A DNA stretch of 64,000 nt from Shewanella metallivivens (lineage in GTDB: Bacteria; Pseudomonadota; Gammaproteobacteria; Enterobacterales; Shewanellaceae), in contig NZ_JAQQPZ010000015.1 in the NCBI RefSeq assembly GCF_028750675.1, positions 219,304-283,303 on the forward strand. The letters run 5' to 3'. Within the stretch, counting starts at the first letter, position 1, and every line of letters begins with the position of its first letter. The translations under genes and the position numbers were made by a program. Of this stretch, positions 26,619 through 35,996 are shown piece by piece. The notes below the pieces were generated by a model. The model was not told the origin of the DNA and searched no databases. It saw only the letters and a list, made by a program, of their open reading frames with translations.

Positions 26619-28064
26619 TTATTTATTGTCAGAGCGGATGACCAGTTCAACTCGGCGGTTTTGCTGTTGGCCCGCTTTATCAAGGTTGTTGGCAATAGGT
26701 GAGTACTCGCCAACCCCTTTAGCTTCTACCTGTTGTGCAGCAATAGAGAACTGTTTAATCAATCGGTTTTTAATAGCCGTTGCGCGTTTTTCTGACAAGG
26801 TTTGGTTATAAGCTTGCGAACCTTGATCGTCTGAATGGCCTACCACATAAAAAAGCTGCTTCGGGTGCGTTTGAAGGTATTGAGCCACTACTTCTACAAT
26901 CGGATAAGCTTCTGGCAGTAATTCATCGCTATCATATTTAAATAACAAACCGTCTAGGGCTACATGACCCGTTTTGGTTATCTCATCGGTTAAGCCCTGC
27001 AAATCAATTCCCACACGGTTATTGTTTAATGTGGTTTCTTCAATGATCCTAATTTCTGCAGACAATCGCCCAGAAAATCCAATGACGTAAACCATAGCGT
27101 AAACGTCACCTACACCTTCAGCTCTGTCTAACTTATAGAGTCGATAAAATTGGCTTTCTTCGCTGCCTATTGCTGAATGTAATGCGATCTTGGTTTTTAA
27201 TTTATCTTCGTCACCGCACGCTTTCCCTATACAGTTATAAACTTCTGTAAAACCTAGTTTGGTTAATGCGTGTAGGTAGTTTGCATCAATCTCAAATTCA
27301 GAATAAGTGCGCGGTAATAAATACGAAATATCAGTAACCTTCCCCTCCAGTTCCAACGTTTAATCGTTATCTCCAGCAAGCACTATGGTTTGATTAAAGC
27401 CATGAGTGATATATTCCTGTATGTAAGCTCCTGGGACTCTGCTTAGCATTGGGTGGTCAGCCGAGTTTTTAGCATCTTTATCGCTATTGTCTTTCACCGT
27501 TATTTCACTCACAGCCTGTGATAAATAACCTTGATTAGTGGTGACCAAATCTAATGGTTCATCGATAACTTCAATAATATCGAGTTCTAAATTGGTCGCA
27601 TTCTGCCAGCCAATCGCATAGATCGACACATAAACTTGTTTTTGAGGCAGAGTAATATGCGCTGTTATCAATGATGGCAAGCTACTGGAAATATTTGTCA
27701 AAGGCGATATAAATGACGATAGTTTACGTTCATGACCACAAGTGGCTTGCTCACATTCAAAAATAATCTCGGCATTTAGCGCTTTTAGCTGGTTTTTATA
27801 GTTATTGATTAAATGAGCCGGCGTGTAAGACGGCGGTAGTTCATAGTTGGTTCTAGTCAGTTTACCTTTCACTTCTTTTGATTGAATATTTTGATCGTCA
27901 ATTGCAGTGATCAATTGCACCGGCGTGAAGTGTCTAAGTTCACTTTTTGTGTCTTTTACCTCTTTAGGTTCAGAAAATAATTCTTGTGACGTCGCAGACA
28001 AAGCGTTCATTGCTGGCATCATCGCCATAATGACGGCTAATGACATAAGTGCGGGTTTTAACAT
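26619..28064 (-). pseudogene. DUF4892-OmpA outer membrane protein gene interrupted by an in-frame stop
   Basis: Two open frames are in the same reading frame and separated only by TAA (27360-27362) and one codon. The first part (ATG 28064, AGGGAG before it) has a signal peptide, a DUF4892-like repeat (NYKNQLKALNAEIIFECEQATCG) and the start of the next (DHPMLSRVPGAYIQEY). The second continues with another repeat (LEGKVTDISYLLPRTYSEFE ... NCIGKACGDE) and a C-terminal OmpA peptidoglycan-binding domain (FKYDSDEL ... VVGHSDDQGS). DUF4892 proteins normally run straight from the DHP-x-SR-x-PG segment to LEGKVT, so a single nonsense mutation in a ~490-residue protein is the simplest reading. The second part has only a TTG and no ribosome-binding site. 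Readthrough or a true split cannot be excluded. Confidence 0.75.
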
Positions 28065-28342
28065 TTCAACTCCCTGTTGTAAGGTATCCAATTAACTTGA
28101 TAAATAACATTAAGTGCCCATAAGATATTCAAACATCATCTGGGTGTAAAACAAATACTCATAGAATGACTATCGACTTATTATTTTTGATGTTTTTGGG
28201 TTTTTAAATGACATCATAAGGGCTGTTTTTGGGGCTAGATAATATTTTATAAGCAAAAGGTAACGAATTTATTGATGAGCATTTTCTTGATGGTGATAAC
28301 ATTTGCGTAAATTAATAAGGATATTGTTCACGAATAATCATT

Positions 28343-29023
28343 ATGGCCAAAAAAATAGCGTTAGATGATAAATCTTGGTTTTATAACCTGCACATAAAAG
28401 GGATGCGTAATTTTAATGCGCAGAGTGATGTAAGTTTATATGTCGTCAATTTATGGTACCCATTACCGCTAGGTGTTTCGCTATTATTGCTTATTTTGAT
28501 GGTCGGTTTAGCTGTGTTACCTCTTAACTTTCCAAATACAGAGCTTGCTCGTACATTGGTGTTAATCAATGTGGGGTTATTACCTGTCTACTTAATAGGG
28601 CGGTATTGGCTGGTTAGGCGACGTTACGGTATTACCGGGACATTTGGTTGCTATGTTAGCCAGCAGCGTATTGCTATTCCTGCGAATGCAATAATTAATA
28701 AGCCTGTGGGGCAGTTGGAGTTACCACGCGATGACATTGAGCGCATCACAGTAAAATATAAATCACAAATGCATCGTTTACATGTGCGCAATCATATTAC
28801 CGCGTGTGATATTAAGCTAAAAAGCGGTGAAGTCATTACTCTTAATGCGATGTATTTCCCGCTTAAACACATTGTTTACATGCTGTGTTTTTTCGACTAC
28901 CCATTAACAACGCTGCACGGCAATTGGTCATGGGCTTTTTTGCCTAATATTATAGCCGTAATATTCCCTGCTTTAGTCAATATCGTTGTTACAGGCATGC
29001 TAGTGAAACACTATTTTTTGTAG
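28343..29023 (+). CDS. Unrecognised membrane protein
   Basis: 226 residues with an N-terminal cytoplasmic stretch, two close membrane helices (about 43-64 and 72-90), a soluble middle (about 95-170) rich in basic and beta-forming residues (PRDDIERITVKYKSQMHRLHV) and a C-terminal helix (about 195-222). The layout of two helices followed by a small beta domain recalls PH-like membrane proteins, but I see no sure family. No good ribosome-binding site lies directly before ATG 28343 (AAGGA is about 20 bases away). Codon use is like that of its neighbours. Confidence 0.6.
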   Translation: MAKKIALDDKSWFYNLHIKGMRNFNAQSDVSLYVVNLWYPLPLGVSLLLLILMVGLAVLPLNFPNTELARTLVLINVGLLPVYLIGRYWLVRRRYGITGTFGCYVSQQRIAIPANAIINKPVGQLELPRDDIERITVKYKSQMHRLHVRNHITACDIKLKSGEVITLNAMYFPLKHIVYMLCFFDYPLTTLHGNWSWAFLPNIIAVIFPALVNIVVTGMLVKHYFL

Positions 29024-29107
29024 TGTATATTCAATTGATTATATACATGATTGATTGTGAGTTTTTAAGCGTTAGTAAAGCAAAAATGTAAATTAAAAGG
29101 ATGTTTC

Positions 29108-29614
29108 ATGTACAAATTGATCGCTATTATTTTATTACTATTTATATCGACGCCTTCAATGGGTTCTCCAGATGATGAAGATTTAGCTCAGTGGTTGGCA
29201 GCGGCTAAAAAAATTGATCGAACAGTGCCGAATGCACTATGTAAAGCGTCAGTCGATGTTGTTAGACATCAAGATGTAAACTTATTCAGAAAGGTGTTTG
29301 CTGCAATACCAGCAACGGATGAGCAAGTAAAAGTATATTTATCTGAGCTACATGATAAATATTTTAAAACATCATATTTAGGTATCGATAATTATCAAAT
29401 AGATGAAAATGAGGCGTTAGCGTTCGAAGATGCTAAAAATTCTAGCAGCAGTTTAGTTAGTGACAACGCTAAGCAGCGTGGGCATGACTTAGAGTTGTGG
29501 GTTCCATACCGTTTCGACACGATATCACCAAAGACTAACGAAGCGATTCAAGGCTATGGGACTTGCAAGCTGGCCTATTTAGAAAACCAGTGGAAGGTTG
29601 TTACGTTATTGTAG
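29108..29614 (+). CDS. Unrecognised secreted protein
   Basis: 168 residues with a clear signal peptide (MYKLIAIILLLFISTPSMG, cleavage about residue 19). The mature part is acidic and hydrophilic with two Cys, one near 44 (NALCKAS) and one near the end (GYGTCKL), which could form a disulfide in the periplasm. A good ribosome-binding site (AAGGATGTTTC-ATG) supports it. No family recognised. A MITE-like element follows the stop by 43 bases. Confidence 0.6.
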   Translation: MYKLIAIILLLFISTPSMGSPDDEDLAQWLAAAKKIDRTVPNALCKASVDVVRHQDVNLFRKVFAAIPATDEQVKVYLSELHDKYFKTSYLGIDNYQIDENEALAFEDAKNSSSSLVSDNAKQRGHDLELWVPYRFDTISPKTNEAIQGYGTCKLAYLENQWKVVTLL

Positions 29615-29656
29615 GAGCCTACCTTTCCTGTTTACTTATTAGCAGCAGCTAAAAAG

Positions 29657-29927
29657 CCTAGGGCCTGTTGAACTTTGCTGGTTAAATTTTGTTCGAGTTA
29701 AAAACGTTTTAATCGAGGCGAATGGATTGTAGCCTAGTCACCTAAGCAAAATCTGTTCAACAAAGAGTAAAACGTTTTTAGCCGAACCCTGTGGGCAGCG
29801 TTTGTTGGTCATTTTTACTGCGTTATCGACTTTTTATGTAGAATAACTACACCTCAAAGTCTCTGCCTTGTACAAATGGCCAACAATTCGCTGCAAAAAC
29901 AACCTTGAAAGGTCAACAGGCCCTAGG
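29657..29927. repeat. MITE-like element 1 (271 bp)
   Basis: The ends are 20-base inverted repeats with one mismatch (left CCTAGGGCCTGTTGAAC..., right complementary to CCTAGGGCCTGTTGACC...). There is no coding capacity. Internally there are two copies of a short palindromic core, AAAAACGTTTT-like, at about 29700 and 29770. CTAG at both ends could be part of the repeat or a target duplication. The size and termini fit a non-autonomous transposon or a transcribed structured repeat. Confidence 0.75.
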
Positions 29928-30010
29928 TACGAAGAGTTTATTCATAGGGTGTTTTGTAGAACAAGTCTACAAAACGTAATCATATCACTGTTAATTGTTA
30001 AGGATAACAA

Positions 30011-30616
30011 GTGCAACATTCATCATTTTTAAAAAAAGCCAGCTTGCTGGTGGCCATGACTACCGCCATTACGACAATGAGCTTTGCAGCATTGGCGAGT
30101 GAGCAGGGGGCTATTGATGCATTTGAGGCTAAAACTAAACCGATTGCCCAAGATGCAAAAGTCATATCAGAAAAACAATTAGTATTGATGGATGAGTTTA
30201 ACCAGCTCGTGGCGTCGGGTAATGCTGCGGCAGTATTTCAAAGCGGTAAGGTGACAGAGTTACAAGCTCTAGGCGAGCAGACGTTGGTGCAAGCTAAGCT
30301 GTTTGTTAAAGAGTATGAGCAGTTTTTAGCGCAATTACCTGAAACCTCTACTTGTTATACACCTGAAAATGTGACTGAATATAATCAGCTTATTAATGAG
30401 GTCGCAACTAAGAATCAATCTTTATCTGAGTTAGCTAACACGGTCGCGCCGGGTGATGAAATGGCAGCTACCATGGCAGTATTAAACTTACAAATGCATG
30501 CCGGGCAGGTGGGTAGTTTGGTGCAAATGTTCCAACTGGTGAAGATGTGCTATGTCACCGAAGCGATGGGATACACCAAGCAAGATGTTGAGCGTATGCA
30601 AGCGGAAGAACAGTAA
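30011..30616 (+). CDS. Unrecognised periplasmic helical protein
   Basis: 201 residues with a signal peptide (cleavage about 29-30, AALA-SEQ). The mature part is almost all helix with long heptad-like stretches and two Cys (in TSTCYTP and VKMCYVT) that may pair. The start is GTG at 30011, nine bases after AAGGA. No family recognised; a periplasmic, perhaps coiled-coil, protein. It stands alone between MITE-like element 1 and a terminator. Confidence 0.62.
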   Translation: MQHSSFLKKASLLVAMTTAITTMSFAALASEQGAIDAFEAKTKPIAQDAKVISEKQLVLMDEFNQLVASGNAAAVFQSGKVTELQALGEQTLVQAKLFVKEYEQFLAQLPETSTCYTPENVTEYNQLINEVATKNQSLSELANTVAPGDEMAATMAVLNLQMHAGQVGSLVQMFQLVKMCYVTEAMGYTKQDVERMQAEEQ

Positions 30617-30666
30617 AGTCTATGTGAGCGATTTTTATTAACGCGAAATTGTAATGCAGCATCAAA

Positions 30667-30702
30667 AATAAACCCCATTCGCTTTTGCTTATGGGGTTTA
30701 TT
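30667..30702. terminator. Bidirectional terminator
   Basis: AATAAACCCCAT (30667-30678) pairs perfectly with ATGGGGTTTATT (30691-30702) across a 12-base loop, between two convergent genes. Confidence 0.85.
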
Positions 30703-30743
30703 GTTATCGGTGAAAACGCCTTAAATTAAGTGACACAATAGGG

Positions 30744-32546
30744 TTAAAATACCAGTGGATTAACCTGATCATATAAGTGTTGGTATAACGTTTGAGTAAA
30801 CCCTGTGTTGTTATCAAAGGTGACTGACACATTGTTAGAAGCAGACGTTTGCATTTTTTCATTGAGTTCGACTTTCATAAGCTGTTGGTCAACAAATAAG
30901 AAGTAGTCTGGATAGACATATTCCTGTGCGGTGCCTTCAACGATTTCAGCGACTTTAATCAATAACTGATCACTTGGACTGGTGCTTTTTGTCATTTGAT
31001 AACGTTGTTCAATGTTGCCATCGCTATCAAGCAAAGCAATGGTTTGCGCTTCTTCATCGATAATGATGTCGAGCGGGAAGTAAAAACCAAATAAAGCTTC
31101 GGCTACCATTGTTGTCGAAAGCGTTTCTTCAGTGACAAAGCTTGATAGCGCGTATGTTTCATAATCCTCAACTACTCGGCACATTACATCTTCGGCTTGA
31201 GTTACCGTTAAACTGTATAGCGTATCTGGCCAGATTAATGTGTCTAATTTTAGCATTTCTGGAGATGTATTTAACACTGACTGCCAAAAGTCGCTGGTGT
31301 TGGCGTGAGTGATTTTATTGATGTCGATAGTAATAGGGACATTCGTGCCGGCATAAACCGTGTTGTAGGTATTACCTGTAATGCTTGGCTCCGTTACTGG
31401 GCCATTGTCTTCTGTATACCAGCGCTTGTCTGTTGTGTGCCAACATTCGGTAAGCTCGTCATTGTCTTCATCTAATGGGGCTTCAAATGCTAGGGCTTGA
31501 CCGGCCAGAGCGGAGATCCAGGTTAATACTTTTGTGTTGTCGGCATTTTGCATAGAAAATGCACTTAGATCAGAAGATAAAGTCAGTGATAAGGTGTTAG
31601 CAAAGCCGCTTTCATGAATGATATTACCTAGCACAAGGTCCCAATCATCTTGTGACAAAATACGCGAATCGATAGGTAATTCTGTAAACCCTAATGCGAT
31701 GGCTGAGTCACTAAAGAGTATATTAGCCACTAAAGTGAATGCGTCATCTGAAAAGAACGCTTCGATAGACAGACCACTATCACTTAATATTTGCCAAAGC
31801 TCAGCATAAGTCGCGGCAAGGATTTTTTCTGCTGCAATGATGTTTGGAATTTGAGTCGCGATGACTTGTTGTAAATAAGCAATGGCATAGTCTATGCGCA
31901 TAAAATTAGCGGTGGCTGACGTTTCAGCGGAAACTGAGTATAAAGTGTCGGCATCTAATTGATACAAAATAGCTAATAGCGCGTCTAACTCGGTTGATAG
32001 TTGACTAATGTCACTGTCAGACAGATTTTGATTCATCATTTCTATTACGCGAGACTGCTTGATGTGCGTCAGGTTGTTAATCGCGCCATTATATAGAGGG
32101 CTTGCGATTAATGTCCCTTGTCCAGCATCATCAACAATTGCTTTTGGTGCTGCTCGGTTAGCCGGGTTTTTAACCTTAAGTGCCAAAGAGCGGGCCTGGA
32201 TGGCTTGCGTTGCTGTTGCTGCTTGCCAGTTAGCCACTAAATAATAGTCTGGGGTTTCAACTTCGCTCGTCCACTCTAATTGATAGTTACCGTCAACGTC
32301 AGTCGTTGCGAATGGTTCATCGCTATCACAAATTACGTTTTTATTTAAATCAGCACACACAGTGGCGCTAGATAATGCCCCTTGATATACCGCTAACCCA
32401 GCAATCTGATGGTTATATTCAGATACTGGGGTTGTTGGTGTACCCGAATCTGGTTGGGTTACCTCGGTACTTTTATCATCATCAGAGCTACAACCGACGA
32501 GAAGTGTGCCAGAGATTAAGATGGCTAATAAACTTTTATGATGCAT
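30744..32546 (-). CDS. Large lipoprotein of unknown function
   Basis: 600 residues with a lipoprotein signal (MHHKSLLAILISGTLLVGCSS, lipidated Cys19) followed by a Ser/Asp/Thr/Pro linker. Residues about 45-90 (VYQGALSSATVCADLNKNVICDSDEPFATTDVDGNYQLEW) form a carboxypeptidase-regulatory or Sdr-B-like beta sandwich with a Ca-binding DxNxNxxCDxDE loop. The rest, with a long helical middle and a beta-rich end, is not recognised. Asp follows the second residue after the Cys, which does not force inner-membrane retention, so its final membrane is open. Next to a LuxR-type regulator on the same strand. Confidence 0.7.
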   Translation of the reverse strand: MHHKSLLAILISGTLLVGCSSDDDKSTEVTQPDSGTPTTPVSEYNHQIAGLAVYQGALSSATVCADLNKNVICDSDEPFATTDVDGNYQLEWTSEVETPDYYLVANWQAATATQAIQARSLALKVKNPANRAAPKAIVDDAGQGTLIASPLYNGAINNLTHIKQSRVIEMMNQNLSDSDISQLSTELDALLAILYQLDADTLYSVSAETSATANFMRIDYAIAYLQQVIATQIPNIIAAEKILAATYAELWQILSDSGLSIEAFFSDDAFTLVANILFSDSAIALGFTELPIDSRILSQDDWDLVLGNIIHESGFANTLSLTLSSDLSAFSMQNADNTKVLTWISALAGQALAFEAPLDEDNDELTECWHTTDKRWYTEDNGPVTEPSITGNTYNTVYAGTNVPITIDINKITHANTSDFWQSVLNTSPEMLKLDTLIWPDTLYSLTVTQAEDVMCRVVEDYETYALSSFVTEETLSTTMVAEALFGFYFPLDIIIDEEAQTIALLDSDGNIEQRYQMTKSTSPSDQLLIKVAEIVEGTAQEYVYPDYFLFVDQQLMKVELNEKMQTSASNNVSVTFDNNTGFTQTLYQHLYDQVNPLVF

Positions 32547-32698
32547 TAATGTGTCCTTACATTAGTGGGTATTACGCTGTTTTAGCTGCGTAATGAGGAG
32601 ATACATCGAAAGCCATCAGTCATACTCAGCTCTTAATGTGAGTCGAGTTTAACTGTGGATACAGCAGCGATGTGGTTTGATTAAAGAAAAGATAATGA

Positions 32699-33331
32699 TT
32701 AACCCGCAGTGAACGCAAATAGCTGGCCACGATTTTTAATCTTGGTTTTTTTATAAATATTTTGTACGTGCATTTTGACCGTATTAACCGAAATGTTTAG
32801 CTCTTTAGCGACTTCTTCGTTAGTGAGGCCATGCAGTAATAGGGATAAAATTTGTTGCTCTTTTTTTGTGGTGACCGCGAGGATTTTAGCGCGATTAGCG
32901 GAAGAGGGGACGCGTTTTTTTTGTAAAATATACTTAGATACTGCTTTGTCGCTAAAGCTGATCTCGCCGCCTTCAACTTTTTTTATACTTTGAATTTGCT
33001 CAACGACACTTTCATCGACACTCATCGCACCATGAAAGCCAGATGCAATTAATATCACTTCAAGCTCTATATTTAGTGATGGGCAATAAGCAATATGTAA
33101 GTTGTTTTTGAGTATATCTCTGGATAGATAACTTATTTTTTGTAGGGGGTTTTCAAGGTAATGAATAAGTATCGTAGCCTTATTTTCAGTGGCGTCAATA
33201 GCCGATAGCTCCTCTGATGCTCTACTAGCACTGCACGTAATAAGATTACATTCGATAAGGCTTGCAAAGTGCTGGAATTGCTCTTGCAGATGCTGAGGGA
33301 AGTCGAGTGTAAGAAGATGCTTACTGAACAT
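32699..33331 (-). CDS. LuxR/CsgD-type transcriptional regulator
   Basis: 210 residues. The C-terminal 65 form a LuxR-type helix-turn-helix (TKKEQQILSLLLHGLTNEEVAKELNISVNTVKMHVQNIYKKTKIKNR region). The N-terminal part is a divergent receiver-like fold without the normal phospho-acceptor Asp pattern, as in CsgD/VpsT proteins; a cyclic di-GMP link is possible but I see no decisive motif. It is on the same strand as and upstream of the large lipoprotein gene (gap 152 bases), a possible target. Confidence 0.82.
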   Translation of the reverse strand: MFSKHLLTLDFPQHLQEQFQHFASLIECNLITCSASRASEELSAIDATENKATILIHYLENPLQKISYLSRDILKNNLHIAYCPSLNIELEVILIASGFHGAMSVDESVVEQIQSIKKVEGGEISFSDKAVSKYILQKKRVPSSANRAKILAVTTKKEQQILSLLLHGLTNEEVAKELNISVNTVKMHVQNIYKKTKIKNRGQLFAFTAG

Positions 33332-33711
33332 GTTACTTTCCTTGTGTCAAAATACCACATCCCTTTGCGGTACTGTTTGAACTGTGTCATTAACCAAGTT
33401 GAACTGGTATTCTTCAAGTCTCCCAATGGAGTACCATTAGCAATTAATACATATTTGCAACATTGTGCACATTCAAATGCGTGTAGTTTATGAGCGACTA
33501 AGATAGATGAAAAAAGCCAAAATATAAATTACATTCACGTTACAGAACGTGCTGTAAGTATATGTTTGTAATCTACATTTGGTATTACTTTTTGCTAATA
33601 AAATGAGCAAGGCAACATAGTACAACATTATTATCTTGTTGCATACGGTAAAGAAGGTGTTTTTTGTGCAAGACCTATTCTTTACAATAGGTCCTCTAGG
33701 TTATTGAGTTG
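33332..33711. other. AT-rich intergenic stretch
   Basis: 380 bases without a convincing gene. It must hold the promoter of the LuxR-type gene. A hairpin GACCTATT/AATAGGTC at 33671-33692 lies downstream of rluF on the minus strand, but its T tract is poor. Nothing else can be supported. Confidence 0.5.
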
Positions 33712-34593
33712 TTAACGCTTAGGTTTGCGTGAATGGTTTGGCTTGCCTTTATTGGATGTTGGCTTTTTAGGCTTGCTGCCTCTGCCTTGCATAAAGTGTT
33801 CTGGGCCTTCTATTTTGTCACGCAAACTTTTTAAGGGCTTTTTCTTGGGCTTTTTAGGCGCTTTTTTCACTTCAGAAGATGAATGCTCAATTAATTTCAT
33901 TAAGGTGCTGAGCTCTTGCTCGTCTAAATCGCGCCATTCACCAATGGGTAACCCTTTAAGCGACACATTCATTATTGATTGGCGTTCAAGCTTGGTGACT
34001 TCAAAGTTGAAATATTCACACATGCGGCGAATTTGACGGTTAAGGCCTTGGACCAACACAATTTTAAATGCATAAGGCGATACTTGCTCAACTCGGCATT
34101 TTTTAGTGACAACGCCCAATATAGGCACGCCAGCGGCCATGCCCTTAATAAAATCATCGGTGATAGGTTTGTTAACGGTAACCACATATTCTTTGTCGTG
34201 ATTATTGCCAGCACGCAAAATTTTATTCACTAAATCGCCATTGTTGGTTAAAAATATCAACCCTTGCGAGTCTTTATCTAGGCGACCAATCGGGAAAATC
34301 CGTTCGCTATGGTTTACAAAGTCGACAATATTGTCGCGCTCGGTGCTTTCTGTTGTACTCACAATACCGACAGGCTTGTTTAAGGCAATAAACACTAAAT
34401 CTGCTTCGTCACGCGGTTCAATGTCCTGACCATTCACTTTCACTTTGTCACCAAACTCAACAGTGTCACCAATTTTGGCGCGTTTGCCGTTAATAAATAC
34501 ATTGCCTTGTTCAATGAAGCGATCGGCTTCTCTGCGCGAACAGATCCCGCTCTCGCTGATGTATTTATTTAAACGGGTTGCAGATTCACTCAT
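33712..34593 (-). CDS. rluF: 23S rRNA pseudouridine(2604) synthase RluF
   Basis: 293 residues: S4 domain (about 7-55, RLNKYISESGICSRREADR), catalytic domain with GRLDKDSQGLIFLTNNGDLV and GLNRQIRRMCEYF, and a Lys/Pro-rich tail (KKPKKKPLK ... HSRKPKR). Block after block matches E. coli RluF, including KPVGIVSTTE and LRAGN-x-HDKEY. RluF makes pseudouridine at 2604 of 23S rRNA and can also act on tRNA-Tyr. ATG 34593 is preceded by AAGGAA at the right distance; the longer frame to 34647 is rejected. Confidence 0.95.
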   Translation of the reverse strand: MSESATRLNKYISESGICSRREADRFIEQGNVFINGKRAKIGDTVEFGDKVKVNGQDIEPRDEADLVFIALNKPVGIVSTTESTERDNIVDFVNHSERIFPIGRLDKDSQGLIFLTNNGDLVNKILRAGNNHDKEYVVTVNKPITDDFIKGMAAGVPILGVVTKKCRVEQVSPYAFKIVLVQGLNRQIRRMCEYFNFEVTKLERQSIMNVSLKGLPIGEWRDLDEQELSTLMKLIEHSSSEVKKAPKKPKKKPLKSLRDKIEGPEHFMQGRGSKPKKPTSNKGKPNHSRKPKR

Positions 34594-34871
34594 AGCGGTT
34601 CCTTTATCAACATAAACGCGCTGCAATGGCAGGCTTAATCGGCGCAAATAATAGCATAAACTGTTTTATACCCAAACCACCTGAGGATGCTTGATTTCTG
34701 CAAACATTTACAGGTGTAGGTAAGGCAATGATTGTGGGTAATGGTTGTTCCTTTTTTTAAAATCAATAATGCGTCTAGTATTGAAAACACAGTGAAACTC
34801 TCAAGCACGTATGTCCAAGTTATTGGATATATTATTCTTTATGCTGTCTATTGAAGCTATTGTGTTAATGG

Positions 34872-35789
34872 CTACAAATCAAACCCCATTTGCGCTGTCG
34901 CATCTTGATGTTGTGCTAGCAAGTTAATGTCGTTAAGTGGGGCCGTTGTGTGCATGAGTTGTTGCTGTAACAACCGATATAAATCGACGGCTAATTGGGG
35001 GGCATCTTGATTGTCTGGAGTATGTATAAACAGGTAGGGTTGTTTGCCCTGAGCTATCCATAATGGCAGTTGTTTAAGCCAGTTTTGAAAAAAATGCACA
35101 TTTGCTTCAGCCTGTGGATGGCCAATAAAACGTACTACCGGATGTTGAGCCGTGGCGATGGCATGCACTGGCACTTTGGGCTTTTTTTGATGGGCGTCAA
35201 TGACGGCTTCGGTTGTGGGCGGCGCAGCAAATACTGGACGAGTGTCCATAATAATGCGATTACATTGGTAGTCGATAAGCAAACGGTTAAGGTCGCGTTC
35301 GGCATCACCTTTAGCAAAAAACGCTTGGTGACGTACTTCTACACCGTAGTTTAAGCCTTGGGGCACTTGCGTTAAAAACTGGGCTAAAATAGGCAAGTGT
35401 TGTGGGCTAAAACTGGCGGGTAATTGAATTTTCCATATACCAGTAACATCGATTAATGGTGCCATTGCCGAAAAAAATTGCTGCACTGCAATATTGGCGT
35501 CTTGCAGCATTAACTCGTGAGTAATGTATTTGGGCAGTTTAAAAGTAAAACGAAAATTGTCATTAACGGCATTGCGCCAAATTTGCGCTTGCTGTAACGA
35601 TGGCGTCGCATAAAACGTGGTGTTGCCTTCAACGGTATTGAATATTTCAGCGTAACGGGCAAGCCGTTGGCTTGAGGTGTGATGACCATAGACCGTGTGT
35701 TGCCAATGGTTGTGCGACCACATTGCAAGCCCTAATCTTATCGGCGGCATATCGGTTAGCAAAAGTGATGTCGGTGGGTGTGTATCCAA
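34872..35789 (-). CDS. DUF72 (YecE-like) protein
   Basis: About 305 residues with a TIM-barrel-like DUF72 pattern: LGLAMWSHNHW near the start, FNTVEGNTTFYATPS, FRFTFKLPKYITHE, and GVEVRHQAF with RIIMDTRP. The family's function is unknown. The start is unsettled: TTG 35789 has AGGA five bases upstream; the Met at MPPIRLGLAMW (about 35750) is another choice. It is divergent from the PBP gene at 35997. Confidence 0.85.
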   Translation of the reverse strand: MDTHPPTSLLLTDMPPIRLGLAMWSHNHWQHTVYGHHTSSQRLARYAEIFNTVEGNTTFYATPSLQQAQIWRNAVNDNFRFTFKLPKYITHELMLQDANIAVQQFFSAMAPLIDVTGIWKIQLPASFSPQHLPILAQFLTQVPQGLNYGVEVRHQAFFAKGDAERDLNRLLIDYQCNRIIMDTRPVFAAPPTTEAVIDAHQKKPKVPVHAIATAQHPVVRFIGHPQAEANVHFFQNWLKQLPLWIAQGKQPYLFIHTPDNQDAPQLAVDLYRLLQQQLMHTTAPLNDINLLAQHQDATAQMGFDL

Positions 35790-35996
35790 AACGGTCCTCA
35801 AGATGAAACGTCGTTTTATATGAAAATGTTGTGGTTATGGCCAAAATAACTTAAACGAGCTAAAAAACAATATTTAGTTATTTTGTCTATATCTAATGGC
35901 TTTATCCATCTGATAAAATTAGCGACATTGGCTATCATATCAGCCAAAAAACACATTGTGCATTATCTTGGTTTTTATGGGTTAGTTGGAGTGTTT

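Noticed and set aside
33671..33692. GACCTATT/AATAGGTC hairpin downstream of rluF
   Set aside because: No T tract on the minus strand; kept only as a remark in the intergenic entry.
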